From: Macrosoma leucophasiata
Lineage: Eukaryota > Arthropoda > Insecta > Lepidoptera > Hedylidae
Direction of reading: 5' to 3'
Assembly: GCA_036365455.1 (NCBI GenBank)
Contig: JAWQUS010000030.1
Location: 16,202,001 to 16,266,000, forward strand
Length of the DNA stretch: 64,000 nt
Shown: in pieces, positions 53,890 through 63,745 of the stretch
Numbering within the stretch: position 1 is the stretch's first letter
Layout of the letters: every line of letters begins with the position of its first letter
Translations under genes and position numbers: made by a program
Notes under the pieces: model-generated
Databases searched by the model: none
Seen by the model: only the letters and a program-made list of their open reading frames with translations
What the model was told of the DNA's origin: nothing

Positions 53890-54421
53890 TTAATAGAGAA
53901 GTTCATGAGTAGTAATGCATCGACATTGAAATCTTTTATTTTTATGTCGATATTTATAGGCTACAACTACATACACACTTACCATGAATATAAAACTTAC
54001 GATAGTTTGGCACTTATTATAATGAAAAAAAAACTTTGTCATTGTAAACAGTCATTAACTATGTTAAACTATCAAGCAAAAAGAACATTAGTCGTTCTTT
54101 ACAACATTGCTCTTGCCACAACCTCATGAATAGCAAAATCTTCGTCACCCTCCAACGAAGAATCAATGACAAACGCTGGGGTGGCGCACCCTACAACATT
54201 TCTATTATTCTAGTGATAATATCATTCTATGTCAGACGAAAATTGCCCTCAGAAAGGGATTACACTTGTCTTCGCTGGTAATGACTTATTACTGGTACAA
54301 ACTATTATGGACGTTCGAACTGTAGTTATGTATACGTTTTATCAAATAAACGGAATATCAATTTGGGAGAATGATTGGATGTTCTTGATTTAGGTTGTAT
54401 TTGGCTATTACTGGTGATTAT

Positions 54422-54796
54422 TGTTAGCGAATACTAGAAATAACAACGAATATTAGATTTGGAAATTAATATAATTATTCACTTTGAAACACACTTTTTA
54501 TTTTTGAATCACAACGATCACTGAATTTACATTTACATAAAGAACACAAATTAACACAATACCACAATATCACTAATCACGTAATTCCGCAATAATCACT
54601 TTTATCGCGGATCAACTAAAAAGAGTTCCGGGCGCTCGCTTACACCCGCTTTTATACTAGCTGATAACGCTCCCACCACGATACCGACTGGATAGCGCCA
54701 TCTACCATCAATCAATGTGCAACTCTTCATAAAGTTTTGCAATGGATTCAGTGGCGCCCTCTGCCAACAACGGTCATTTTCGTGATGTTGCCAACA
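54422..54796 (-). repeat. 3' LTR
   Basis: On the minus strand it starts TGTTGGCAACATCACGAAAA and ends TTCGCTAACA, bounded by TG and CA. I could find no difference from 59503-59877 by eye. Confidence 0.95.
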
Positions 54797-55373
54797 CGGC
54801 CATTCTGCACGGTGTCAGCCTCTGACACCCCACGAGTCCGGACAAAACTAGAATAAAATTATATCATTAATTGATTACTCTCTTACTGTTATCATACTGG
54901 ATGCTTTTCTCGAATATTGCTCCTTAATATTTCGTTAAACTAATAGATACATATTCTCTGAAATCTCAGTTTCAATCCTCTAAAGAGCTTTTCGCGTCAC
55001 TTAAGGACCTTCATTATTACTTCAGTGAATATATTTTCCAGGAATAATTTGCACTTTAAATCATGTTTAATAGATACATGTTCTCTGAAATTTTCTTTGC
55101 AATCCCTTAAAGAGCATTTCGCATCACTTAAGGACCTTTATCATTATTTCAGTGAATATATATGTTTTCTAGGAATAATTTGCACTTAAAGAGCATTTCG
55201 ACTCACTTAGGCGTACCAAATTTATTCCTTAACTAAATCATAAAAATAAGAATTGCAATATTTGAGCAAAGTACGTTTGTCTGGGCTCGCCAATCGCACA
55301 ACTGATTACGAGATAACTAAGTTAAATGGTAGATGCCTTTGCCAACACGGTGTATTACTTACACAGTGAGCAA
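54797..55373 (-). other. 3' untranslated region of LTR element with duplicated block
   Basis: Between the gag-pol stop and the 3' LTR. About 123 bp is duplicated in tandem (54943-55065 and 55066-55190; shared TTCGC-TCACTTAAGGACCTT, TTTCAGTGAATATAT, AGGAATAATTTGCACTT). No clean polypurine tract abuts the LTR: the adjacent bases are GCAGAATGGCCG. Confidence 0.7.
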
Positions 55374-58300
55374 TTATAGATCAGGGGTCCAATCATCGAT
55401 TCGGATCCATGGTTTCATATTTTCAGCTGCTGCTACTCCTGTATATTTTTTGTTGCTTCTTTCAGCTCCTCTTAGGTCTGCAACTTCATATCTATCGTTA
55501 CCAATGACTTTCTTTACTTGAAAAGGCCCTTTGTACGTTGGCATCAACTTTTTGCTTTGACCGTCATTGGTTTTGCTCTGAATTTTTATTAATACCAGAT
55601 CGTCTTCCTTGTACACTTTAGCTTTGATCCGAGACCCATCAAATCTTTCCTTTTGTTTTTCAGCATTGGCCTTAATATTAGAATCTACGCTTCTACGTAG
55701 ATCCGACAAATCGAGCACCTCGGCGTTATCAGGTTCCGGCGCTAAAATATCGCTATCCGTTCGCAAACGATAACCAAAGAAAACTTCACTTGGCACAGCT
55801 TTCGTAGTTTTATGTACTGTGCTATTCAGGCCTTGTTGTAATACTTTAACGTGCATATCCCAACCGTCTTCCGTGGTATTTGCACCTAAAGTCCTCATGG
55901 CCTCAAGGATTGTTTTATTAAACCTTTCGGCTTGACCATTTGAACGAGGCATGCCTGTAGCAGCTATATGTAAGCGAATGTTTTTGGTGTTGCAGTAAGT
56001 AACAAATTCTTTAGATGTAAATCCGCTACCTGCGTCTGTTATTAACCGTCTCGGATTTCCAAAAGTTTTTGTCAAGTTATCTAATTCCGCTATTATTTCG
56101 GAAGATCTCGTTGATTGAACCGCGAACACAAAAACAAATTTCGTAAAGGCATCAACGATTACTAATAAATACTTATTTTTACGTTCAGTTTCAACAAATG
56201 GACCTAAATGGTCCATGTGTAAAGTGTGAAAAGGTTGGGCATACTTAGGTAATGAATATAATTCTCCTTCTTTGCGGCCCGCCTTGTTTTTGTAGTAAAT
56301 ACAATTTAAACAGTTTTTTATATACTTTTTTACTTTGTATCTTAATCGGGGAAACCAATAACTGTACTGAATACGCTCAACGGTTTTGTCTACAGAAAAA
56401 TGACCCAAATCGTCATGGTTACTTTTAATAACTTGCCAAATACATTTCTTTGGAACTACCCAACGGCGACCTTGGGTAGTTCTTCTGTAGACCTTATTTC
56501 CTAAGAGTTCGTATTTATCAAATATGTCTTTATTATTATCCGCATCACCAGACTCTAATATATCTTTAATTTTTGTTAAATCATTATCTTGTAATTGAAC
56601 CGATAATAGCCAATCTGCTTCTGTAATAGACATAACTAACTCTAACTCAGTTTGATTACCGATTTGTATGGGATTACGACTCAAAGCATCTACGTGTTGC
56701 ATACGCGAGCCTTCTCTATGTACTATTTCAAATGAGAACTCTTGAGTTGATAGTACCCAACGCGCGATACGCGGGATAATTTCTTTTTTTGATAATGCAT
56801 GCCGTACTGCACTACAGTCAGTTACAATTTTGAACTGAGTGCCTAATAAATACAATCTAAATTTTTGTAATGAAGAGACAATAGCCAAAAGTTCCAACTC
56901 GAAGGAATGATATCTTTTCTCATCGTTCGTAGTTTGCCTACTGTAATAGTGAACCGGTTTTTCACCTTCATTTGTCACTTGCATAAGTATACCAGCAATC
57001 CCTTCTCTACTTGCGTCAGTATACAATACACTTTCTTTGGTAGGATCAAAAATCGTTAGTACGCTATCAGTAGTTAATTGTTCTTTCAATGTGACAAAAG
57101 TTTGGTCATGGATGTTTTCCCATTTCCAAGTACTATCTTTTTTCAATAATTTAGTTAATGGAGCAGACAGCACTGCACAATTTTTTATGAATTTACGAAA
57201 ATAACTTATTAATCCTAGGAATTGCCGAAGTTGATGTACAGACCTGGGTGTGGGAAAATCTTTTACGGCTTCTAACTTGGACTCATTAGGCATCACCATA
57301 TCGGGTTTGATTTTATATCCAAGAAACTCTATTTCGGTTTTAAAAAAATGGCACTTTTTTAAATTTAGAGTGAGGCCAGCTTTTCGAAATATTTTCAAAA
57401 CTTCTTCGAGGAGTTTTAAATTTTCGTCTACCGTTTGGGTTACTAAATATACGTCATCAAGATATATTATTACATTGCCAAACCTTAAATTACCCAACAC
57501 TTTATTCATAATCTTCTGAAAGCATGATGGTGCATTTACCAACCCAAACGGCATCCTTAAAAACTCAAAATGACCATCTTCTGTAATAAAAGCTGTTTTT
57601 TCTATGGAATTTTGATTTTCACTCATTGAAATCTGGTAGTACCCACTTTTTAGATCTAAACTCGTAAAACATCGATGCCCATTAAGCCTGTCTACGAGGT
57701 CTTCAATCCGTGGCATCGGATATTTGTCCTTAATTGTTTTTTTATTTAATAAACGGTAATCTATACATAATCTTTTCTCACCATTTTTTTTATTGACGAG
57801 GAGAGCTGGGCTTGCGTAAGGCGAGCTACTGTTCCGTATTATGTTATTATTAAGGAGCTCCTCAACTATATCTCTAATTATCTGCCTGTCAGTGTGAGAT
57901 GATCTAAATGGTCTACATTCTATAGGGCGGGTATCACTCACATTTATTACCATTTCGTAATCATTTACCTTCCCAAGTTGTGCTATGTTAAACGCTATGC
58001 ACTGCGAATAATTTTTGAAAAGACTAATAAGTTCAGCGTGATGGGAATCTGCATCAAATTCTACCTCAGATATTTTATTACAAAAGTCGGTCAATTTGGC
58101 AGCATAATCAAATGTAAGAAGTTGACCAACACGAGAGTAAACCAAATCAGGCCGCTCAGTCATATTCCTTCCTATCAAAATGTCGCAACCAATCAGTTCG
58201 TCAATTATGTAAAACTCAACTTTATTTACTGTTACTGAATCTATCTCCAAAGATACTTTAATACATTGATTAACACGTTTTATTTGTTTTTTAGAAAAAC

Positions 58301-59474
58301 CTTGTAAACTTACGGGTGCAGGTAGAGCAAATCGTGGTAAATTGTGTTTTTTGACTAATGATTCTGAAATAAGGGAACAACTGCTCCCAGTGTCTATAAA
58401 TGCATCATGAGTCAAAACATTATCTATTATAATTTTCTTTACAAATTTATCTCGAGAGTTTGAAGAGGACAATAGTTTTATTTCTGATGTCGAAGGTCTT
58501 TCTTCATGCTTAATATTCTTTTTATGAAAACAAATGGATTCTACATGTCCCTTCCTACCACAAAAATTACACTTATTTTGATCACATTGATTTCTTTTAT
58601 GGTTACCACCACAACTGTAACATTTAATAATCCTTTTATTTCTGATTATTTGCGACATATCTTCAGGATTACTTGTATTCGAATACGACTGAACGTTCCG
58701 AGTTGGACCACTTAAACTTGGTAAAGTATTATTCTGGCATGTGTTGCTACTGGAAGTAGCAAGAGGTTGATGTTTCTGTTGTAACTCGCGAACGCCAGTC
58801 AACGGCTTTTTTGATTTATAATTACGACTGTGTAAAAAGCTAGCAAGTTGATCACAAGATCTGAAATTATTTACTTCTATATTGGTGTCTCCAATATTAC
58901 CTACAATAATCGAAATTATGTCCTGATCAGAAAAATTCAATTTTAAACGATCAATCATACATTTTTGATCGAAGTAAAACTCATATAAAGATTGATTTTC
59001 TAACGGTTTTCTCTCAATTATATTCTTAAGTAATTCGAACATATTCCGTTGGATTTTAAAACTACTTGACAATTTATCATGCCAAGTCACCCATTTCCAT
59101 GATGGCCATGTGTTATCGGTTTTTAAAAACGAATCGTACCATATTTTAGCGGAACCACGTAATTTATTTAACGCCTGATAACGGATAATTTCGTCGGACC
59201 ACGAAAACGTCTCAGCATAAGATTGTATAATATTAAGCCATGCATTAATATTATCAACTAACGGGTCAAATTCTGGTATGAAGTTGTTTAAGGTAGCTGA
59301 ATTGGAATGACTCACGGTACCGGTATCGTTTCCTCGCGATACCTTATCCTTTGACAACCGGCGGTCGCTTTTCTTTCTGCGCTTTGATGGGCGCGGTGAT
59401 GGTGTCCTGGTGCTTTCACTACTTGAAACGTCCGTCGAGCTACTGCGTCGATTTTTTCTGCGTTTATTACCCAT
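55374..59474 (-). CDS. Gag-pol polyprotein, Ty3/Gypsy type
   Basis: 1366 codons from ATG at 59472-59474 (MGNKRRKNRRSS); the five codons before it start at GTG and are not a better start. Ser/Arg/Lys-rich N-terminus, then a gag domain. Two zinc knuckles at about 285-315 (CYSCGGNHKRNQC, CNFCGRKGHVESIC). Protease DTG at 361-363. Reverse transcriptase with motif A Asp607 and YLDD at 671-674. RNase H Asp820, Glu861, Asp886. Integrase HHCC zinc finger at about 1020-1058 and a DD35E core, Asp1088, Asp1147, Glu1183. No stop or frameshift; gag and pol are one frame. It encodes what is needed for autonomous retrotransposition; activity is not shown. Confidence 0.93.
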   Translation of the reverse strand: MGNKRRKNRRSSSTDVSSSESTRTPSPRPSKRRKKSDRRLSKDKVSRGNDTGTVSHSNSATLNNFIPEFDPLVDNINAWLNIIQSYAETFSWSDEIIRYQALNKLRGSAKIWYDSFLKTDNTWPSWKWVTWHDKLSSSFKIQRNMFELLKNIIERKPLENQSLYEFYFDQKCMIDRLKLNFSDQDIISIIVGNIGDTNIEVNNFRSCDQLASFLHSRNYKSKKPLTGVRELQQKHQPLATSSSNTCQNNTLPSLSGPTRNVQSYSNTSNPEDMSQIIRNKRIIKCYSCGGNHKRNQCDQNKCNFCGRKGHVESICFHKKNIKHEERPSTSEIKLLSSSNSRDKFVKKIIIDNVLTHDAFIDTGSSCSLISESLVKKHNLPRFALPAPVSLQGFSKKQIKRVNQCIKVSLEIDSVTVNKVEFYIIDELIGCDILIGRNMTERPDLVYSRVGQLLTFDYAAKLTDFCNKISEVEFDADSHHAELISLFKNYSQCIAFNIAQLGKVNDYEMVINVSDTRPIECRPFRSSHTDRQIIRDIVEELLNNNIIRNSSSPYASPALLVNKKNGEKRLCIDYRLLNKKTIKDKYPMPRIEDLVDRLNGHRCFTSLDLKSGYYQISMSENQNSIEKTAFITEDGHFEFLRMPFGLVNAPSCFQKIMNKVLGNLRFGNVIIYLDDVYLVTQTVDENLKLLEEVLKIFRKAGLTLNLKKCHFFKTEIEFLGYKIKPDMVMPNESKLEAVKDFPTPRSVHQLRQFLGLISYFRKFIKNCAVLSAPLTKLLKKDSTWKWENIHDQTFVTLKEQLTTDSVLTIFDPTKESVLYTDASREGIAGILMQVTNEGEKPVHYYSRQTTNDEKRYHSFELELLAIVSSLQKFRLYLLGTQFKIVTDCSAVRHALSKKEIIPRIARWVLSTQEFSFEIVHREGSRMQHVDALSRNPIQIGNQTELELVMSITEADWLLSVQLQDNDLTKIKDILESGDADNNKDIFDKYELLGNKVYRRTTQGRRWVVPKKCIWQVIKSNHDDLGHFSVDKTVERIQYSYWFPRLRYKVKKYIKNCLNCIYYKNKAGRKEGELYSLPKYAQPFHTLHMDHLGPFVETERKNKYLLVIVDAFTKFVFVFAVQSTRSSEIIAELDNLTKTFGNPRRLITDAGSGFTSKEFVTYCNTKNIRLHIAATGMPRSNGQAERFNKTILEAMRTLGANTTEDGWDMHVKVLQQGLNSTVHKTTKAVPSEVFFGYRLRTDSDILAPEPDNAEVLDLSDLRRSVDSNIKANAEKQKERFDGSRIKAKVYKEDDLVLIKIQSKTNDGQSKKLMPTYKGPFQVKKVIGNDRYEVADLRGAERSNKKYTGVAAAENMKPWIRIDDWTPDL

Positions 59475-59502
59475 TATAAGATTGAGCACATGTCACTTCT
59501 GA
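59475..59502 (-). promoter_or_regulatory. Probable primer-binding site region
   Basis: Directly after the 5' LTR the minus strand reads TCAGAAGTGACATGTGC. TCAGAAGTG would pair with an acceptor-stem sequence CACTTCTGA found in leucine tRNAs, but the usual leading TGG is absent. The assignment is tentative. Confidence 0.4.
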
Positions 59503-59877
59503 TGTTAGCGAATACTAGAAATAACAACGAATATTAGATTTGGAAATTAATATAATTATTCACTTTGAAACACACTTTTTATTTTTGAATCACAACGATC
59601 ACTGAATTTACATTTACATAAAGAACACAAATTAACACAATACCACAATATCACTAATCACGTAATTCCGCAATAATCACTTTTATCGCGGATCAACTAA
59701 AAAGAGTTCCGGGCGCTCGCTTACACCCGCTTTTATACTAGCTGATAACGCTCCCACCACGATACCGACTGGATAGCGCCATCTACCATCAATCAATGTG
59801 CAACTCTTCATAAAGTTTTGCAATGGATTCAGTGGCGCCCTCTGCCAACAACGGTCATTTTCGTGATGTTGCCAACA
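59503..59877 (-). repeat. 5' LTR
   Basis: 375 bp, read as identical to the 3' LTR. It holds the presumed Pol II promoter of the element; I did not identify a clear TATA box. Confidence 0.95.
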
Positions 59878-61019
59878 TTATATGCTTGATTGATGAGTAA
59901 GTTATTGCACTATACTAACACCGATACCGTAAGAATAAATGGAGATATAAATATTGGTGGTAGTCAGTTGTAGAGTTTTTTTTCAACTTGAAAGAACGCA
60001 GAATCGTGACATATAGTCAGTTGTCTAGTGGTAGCTGGCTACTACTACTACGCAGGGATCCTGGGTTCGGTTCCTGGGACTTGTTGCGCCGGGTTCAGCT
60101 AGTCAAATATATTATTCTGAATTAAAAATAAACATATCTAACTGGAAAATAATTAGAGCATATTTGCTTGTATTAATGATTCAGATAGCTTGAATAATAC
60201 TGTCGCGAAGTTTATCATATCAGCTATCATGTCCACTGCTCGACCAAAGCCTCCCCATATGGGCCTCTTTCCTGTCACACGGATCCCATCGTCTCATACA
60301 ATCTTTTCTTTTGACGCATGGCACCCGCGTGCTGGGTGCGGAGCATGGCTTTTTTTATGTCCAATCAGTAATATAGGCAGAGAGTGTAGAGCGCCAGATA
60401 TCCCGGTCCTGACATACCTCTCGTGCCTCGTCTACCTTCATTCAATATTTCTTGTTGGATCAATTTCATTTTATATTCCACGTCCATAAGTAATATCGAG
60501 TTAATGCTACGAGTGAATCGCAATGATACAAATTGGTCCAATTAATTCACCCCATTAGCTATCCGGGCCGTATGACGCTTTGAAGTCGGGCAAAAAACGA
60601 AATGCTGTTAATAATTTAAAGCACGCTTTTTAAAATAACCACTCAGAATTGATTTCGATTCGGTCAACTGTATAGAAGTCGGGCCAAAGTGGTGTATATC
60701 ATAAAAAGAGATGCGTCTTTATAAATTGTTTTCTTTGATTATTTTTTTTTATTCTTATTTTTTTTTATAACTCTTTTCAGTCTGGTGGAGAGATATTTTT
60801 TTTTAATAATAATAATTTATTATTTATTTCACTAGTGCAATATCGTACCTAATTACAGCTTATATATAGATACTAGCCTTGTAACTATAATCAACAAAGA
60901 TAATTTGTATCTCACAATATACCTGAAATAAGAATACGGGTAAAAAATTATAACTACGTATAAATTCGATATTATTGTTTGAGGGCTTTTACTAGACGAT
61001 ATTTAGATTGGAGTTTGAT
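59878..61019. other. Repeat fragments, no gene
   Basis: 60012-60083 is a SINE family E head (GTGGTAGCTGGCTACTACTA, GGGTTCGGTTCC). 60226-60262 is a family N piece. 60374-60441 is a minus-strand family J LINE tail (CAGAGAGTGTAGAGCGCCAG). The rest is AT-rich. Confidence 0.55.
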
Positions 61020-61215
61020 GAAACAAAATTTTATTTCGATATTTTTTTGTAATGCAAATACGACGGCGCGTATGAGAGTGCAATAAGTGCAATGTGTGTG
61101 GGTGGGTGTCTATGTGTGTTGACTTCCACAGTCAACAGCGTGCAATGGTTCGAGCAAAGTGACTTATTTACTTGTAAAAACGACGAATTATGTAAATAGT
61201 CAATGGCCTGTGTAA
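61020..61215 (+). repeat. Locally duplicated segment, copy 1
   Basis: TATTTCGATATTTTTTTGTA, ATGCAAATA, ATGAGAGTGCAAT-AGTGCA and a final AATATTTACATAG-like block recur in order at 62285-62480. Confidence 0.6.
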
Positions 61216-61332
61216 AAAAAAATTAAGATATTTACATAGAAATTTCACTTATTTTTTTTTTAAATATTAATTAATGGTATAAAATGTATTTTAAGAATTT
61301 TTGTAATTATTGTCTGAAATATCAGAGGACTT

Positions 61333-61491
61333 ATGCGGATTATAGACCGAAAGTTAAGCTAACTTAGTTTAGCTCGCGTAGCTGACGTAGATTTTCGTAC
61401 TTGTGTGCAGGCTGCAAACTATGCAAACAAGTACGAAAAACTGCGTCTGAACTAAACTAAGTTAGCTTAGCTTCTAGTCTGCAACCCGCAT
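61333..61491. mobile_element. Palindromic MITE
   Basis: The arms share AAGCTAACTTAGTTTAG and TTTTCGTACTTGT on both strands, with ends ATGCGG and CCGCAT. About 159 bp. Confidence 0.65.
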
Positions 61492-61588
61492 TATTATGGG
61501 CATTTCAAACATATTTTCTTTATAATTTTTGAAATAACTAATAATGAAGTTATTTGAGAAAAATAATATTTAAAATAACGAATTATTA

Positions 61589-61790
61589 CTTGTTTTTTAT
61601 ATTATTTCGCATTAACACATGCTTGTGAAATATATTTTATTTAAAGAAATGTGAAGGAAAGATTTGACAAATCGGGCAGGACTTCAGTAGCTCAATTGGA
61701 AGAGCGGCTGGACTAGATTCCCATTAGGCCGCGAGTTCGAGTCTCGCCTGAAGTCAAATTTTTCTTTCCATTTTTCTTTAAATAAAAACT
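61589..61790 (+). mobile_element. tRNA-like cassette, family B, short copy
   Basis: Between AATTATTA (61581-61588) and AATTATTA (61791-61798). The left end CTTGTTTTTTATATTATTTC jumps directly to GTGAAGGAAAGATTTGACAA; the tRNA-like part is 61681-61755. The 130-bp middle body of longer units is absent. Confidence 0.75.
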
Positions 61791-61976
61791 AATTATTAAG
61801 TTATTTCAGAAAATAGCCTTGATTGTTTCCAATTCGTTATCCCGTAATTATCCCAGGAACTAATTACGGAAAGATAAAAAGTCTGTAGTCTGTATCCTGT
61901 GCACGTGAGTCCGACTGAAAGCTGGACTTTTCTTCCAAATAATAATTCAGTCACAGTTTAAGAAAGGTATCGTATA

Positions 61977-62152
61977 CTTAAGAAATTAAAGAAAAAACGG
62001 AAAAAAAAATTGACTTCGGGCAGGAATGGAACCTGCGACCTCAGGATAACCAGTCCTGCCGCTTTACCACTAAGCTACCGAAGTAGTCTTTCCGTTTTTT
62101 CTTTAATTTCTAAAGTTCACTCGTATGTGTTATTGCCAAAAATAAATAGTAT
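61977..62152 (-). mobile_element. Mobile element carrying an intact tRNA fold
   Basis: 176 bp between perfect 12-bp repeats AGGTATCGTATA (61965-61976 and 62153-62164). A perfect 22-bp inverted repeat (GAAATTAAAGAAAAAACGGA plus AA, and complement) encloses the tRNA-like sequence. The outer end shares AAAGTTCACTCGTATGTGTT with 14810-14946 and is homologous to the ends of family B. Confidence 0.85.
62012..62084 (-). tRNA. tRNA-Thr(GGT)-like sequence in a mobile element
   Basis: 73 nt with canonical geometry: acceptor ACTTCGG/CCGAAGT (7 bp), D stem GCTT/AAGC, anticodon stem CAGGA/TCCTG with 7-base loop CTGGTTA (anticodon GGT after T33), 5-base variable loop, T stem GCAGG/CCTGC with loop TTCCATT. 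All stems are perfectly paired. Anticodon GGT would read Thr ACC, but eukaryotic Thr tRNAs normally use AGT here, and the discriminator base is C. Probably a tRNA-derived module rather than a housekeeping gene. No intron. A T9 run follows. Confidence 0.6.
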
Positions 62153-62284
62153 AGGTATCGTATAATTATATTTAGGTACAAAACGCAACAATAATAATTA
62201 TGACTAGGTAACTACACTTAGTTTAAACTGAAAAAATATTGTAATCAAAGCTTTCACAACTCACCATATTCTGAGTGCAGTTGT

Positions 62285-62480
62285 TTGAATCAAAATTATA
62301 TTTCGATATTTTTTTGTAATGCAAATAGGACAGTCCGGATGAGAGTGCAATTAGTGCAGTGCGTGTGTATGTGTTACATGGCTCGAGTGAAGCGGATCAT
62401 TTACGTGTTAGCGGCTAATTGTCGAGTCGTCTGTGTAAAATTCGTAGGGTTGTCGCATAGGGACTTTGTCAGCTAATATT
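62285..62480 (+). repeat. Locally duplicated segment, copy 2
   Basis: Matches 61020-61215 about 1.26 kb away in the same orientation. The 63-codon frame here is not conserved in copy 1, so it is non-coding. Confidence 0.6.
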
Positions 62481-62541
62481 TACATAGTTGATTTATGTAT
62501 GAACGACAAACAGTTAATTATTGTGTGTGTAGTTGAACAAA

Positions 62542-62780
62542 AAACAATGTTTCAATATATTTGGCACTACTGCGGTCTTGCTTATCTTTCGACTATATAA
62601 GTGCCTTTAAAAACAATTTTGTTTATTAAAAAATTAAAAAAATTAAATTACATAATTCAAATTGGAAAATAAAAACAATGTTTCAATATATTTGACACTT
62701 CTGAGATCTGGCTTATCTTTGCACTAAAATAAGTGCCTTAAAAAACTTGATTATTTACTATAACTTATCACCTGTGAAAA
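62542..62780 (+). repeat. Two-unit tandem repeat, period ~131 bp
   Basis: AAACAATGTTTCAATATATT at 62542 and 62673, each followed by GGCTTATCTTT-like and AAGTGCCTT blocks. Confidence 0.65.
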
Positions 62781-63542
62781 AGTTAATTAAAATAAATTAA
62801 TAAATTATTAAATTAATCAACAGCCTTCTAGGAACATTCCCGCAGAATTATGGCGGTGTGCATTTTATTGAAGCATTTACATAACCGCTTTATTTATTAA
62901 TTTTAAGATAATTATATTGAATGGTTTTTAGTTTATTTAGACTTTCGATACTTTTATGTACAATTTCCCACGATTAAACTGTTAACATTTTTATTTCGTT
63001 TTTTGCATTTATTTTTTTTAGTTTGTTTCATTTCGTTTTTTGAATTTCTACAAATTATTAGCTTTGTTACTTCACACCAATTGAGTATTTACCTACTCGA
63101 AATAAAGCAAATATTCTAGAACTTAAAATGAAAGAGTTATAATCAGGAAAAAAAAATGAAAAACGTAAGAACCATTTTCATTTAGCCGAAAGCAGATTAC
63201 CGGCTTATAAATATACATTAATTGAATATTAATAATTGAGACCATCAGGTCGGTAGAAAAATCCGTGGGCGGAAATTAAAAAGTGTTCTACTTCCGGACT
63301 GGGCGGGCGGCTTAAGTGCAACCGACTTGCGGAATGCAGCCATTACTGCCCCCGGTTCCGGACATTCGGTTTTACCATTAATTATTCGATTTATGTTCAA
63401 TTTATTCGTTTTGATATATTAAAATAGGTGATGTCAGTGAATGTTTTTTGCGATGGTAATAGAACAAACTGTTTAAAATTTTTAAACATAAATACTTTTT
63501 ATCCGCTTACACTCACAGCGTCTACTACATACTACTTTTTGA
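62781..63542. other. No gene; one GC-rich unique patch
   Basis: 63240-63375 is CG-rich (GCCGCCCGCCCAGTCCGGAAG on the minus strand, abbreviated) and unmatched elsewhere in the window; the rest is AT-rich. Confidence 0.35.
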
Positions 63543-63745
63543 AGACTCGGTTAGTCCAGCTTTGTGAGACGACCGTTTCATTCGAAGGGTCGCGGGTTCG
63601 ATCCCTGCACCGGGACAAATATTTGTATGGCCTACAGATATTTGTTTTGGGTCTGGGTGTTTGTGTATGTATTGTGTGTGTACAACCCACGACACAGGTT
63701 TATACCTAGTGTGGGGTTGTGAGTGTAAGCGTATTTATTTATTTT
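63543..63745 (+). repeat. tRNA-headed SINE family C, copy 5
   Basis: GACTCGGTTAGTCCAGCTTT, box B GGGTTCGATCCC, body and GTGAGTGTAAGCGTATTTA tail. Confidence 0.8.

Larger units (their letters stand above)
51133..54000 (+). repeat. Family A copy split in three by two transposons
   Basis: 51133-51187 gives the 5' end (GCAGGTAGAGCTCCTGTGAT). 53288-53395 continues (GTAATATAATTGCCGCTAAA to CAAAACAACTTATGGG). 53894-54000 gives decayed 3' text (GAGTAGTAATGCATCGACAT, TATTTATAGGCTACAA). The order matches the family consensus. Confidence 0.65.
54422..59877 (-). mobile_element. Complete Ty3/Gypsy LTR retrotransposon
   Basis: 5456 bp with 375-bp LTRs at both ends, target duplication TTAT (54418-54421 and 59878-59881), and one intact gag-pol frame; no env. 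The identical LTRs point to a very recent insertion. Transcription would run right to left from the LTR at 59503-59877. Confidence 0.95.

Noticed and set aside
53842..54129. 95-codon frame on the plus strand
   Set aside because: It begins in the arm of the foldback MITE and runs into decayed family A sequence, so it is not a gene.
57250..58715. Plus-strand frames of 69-89 codons inside the Gypsy element
   Set aside because: Antisense shadows of the gag-pol frame.
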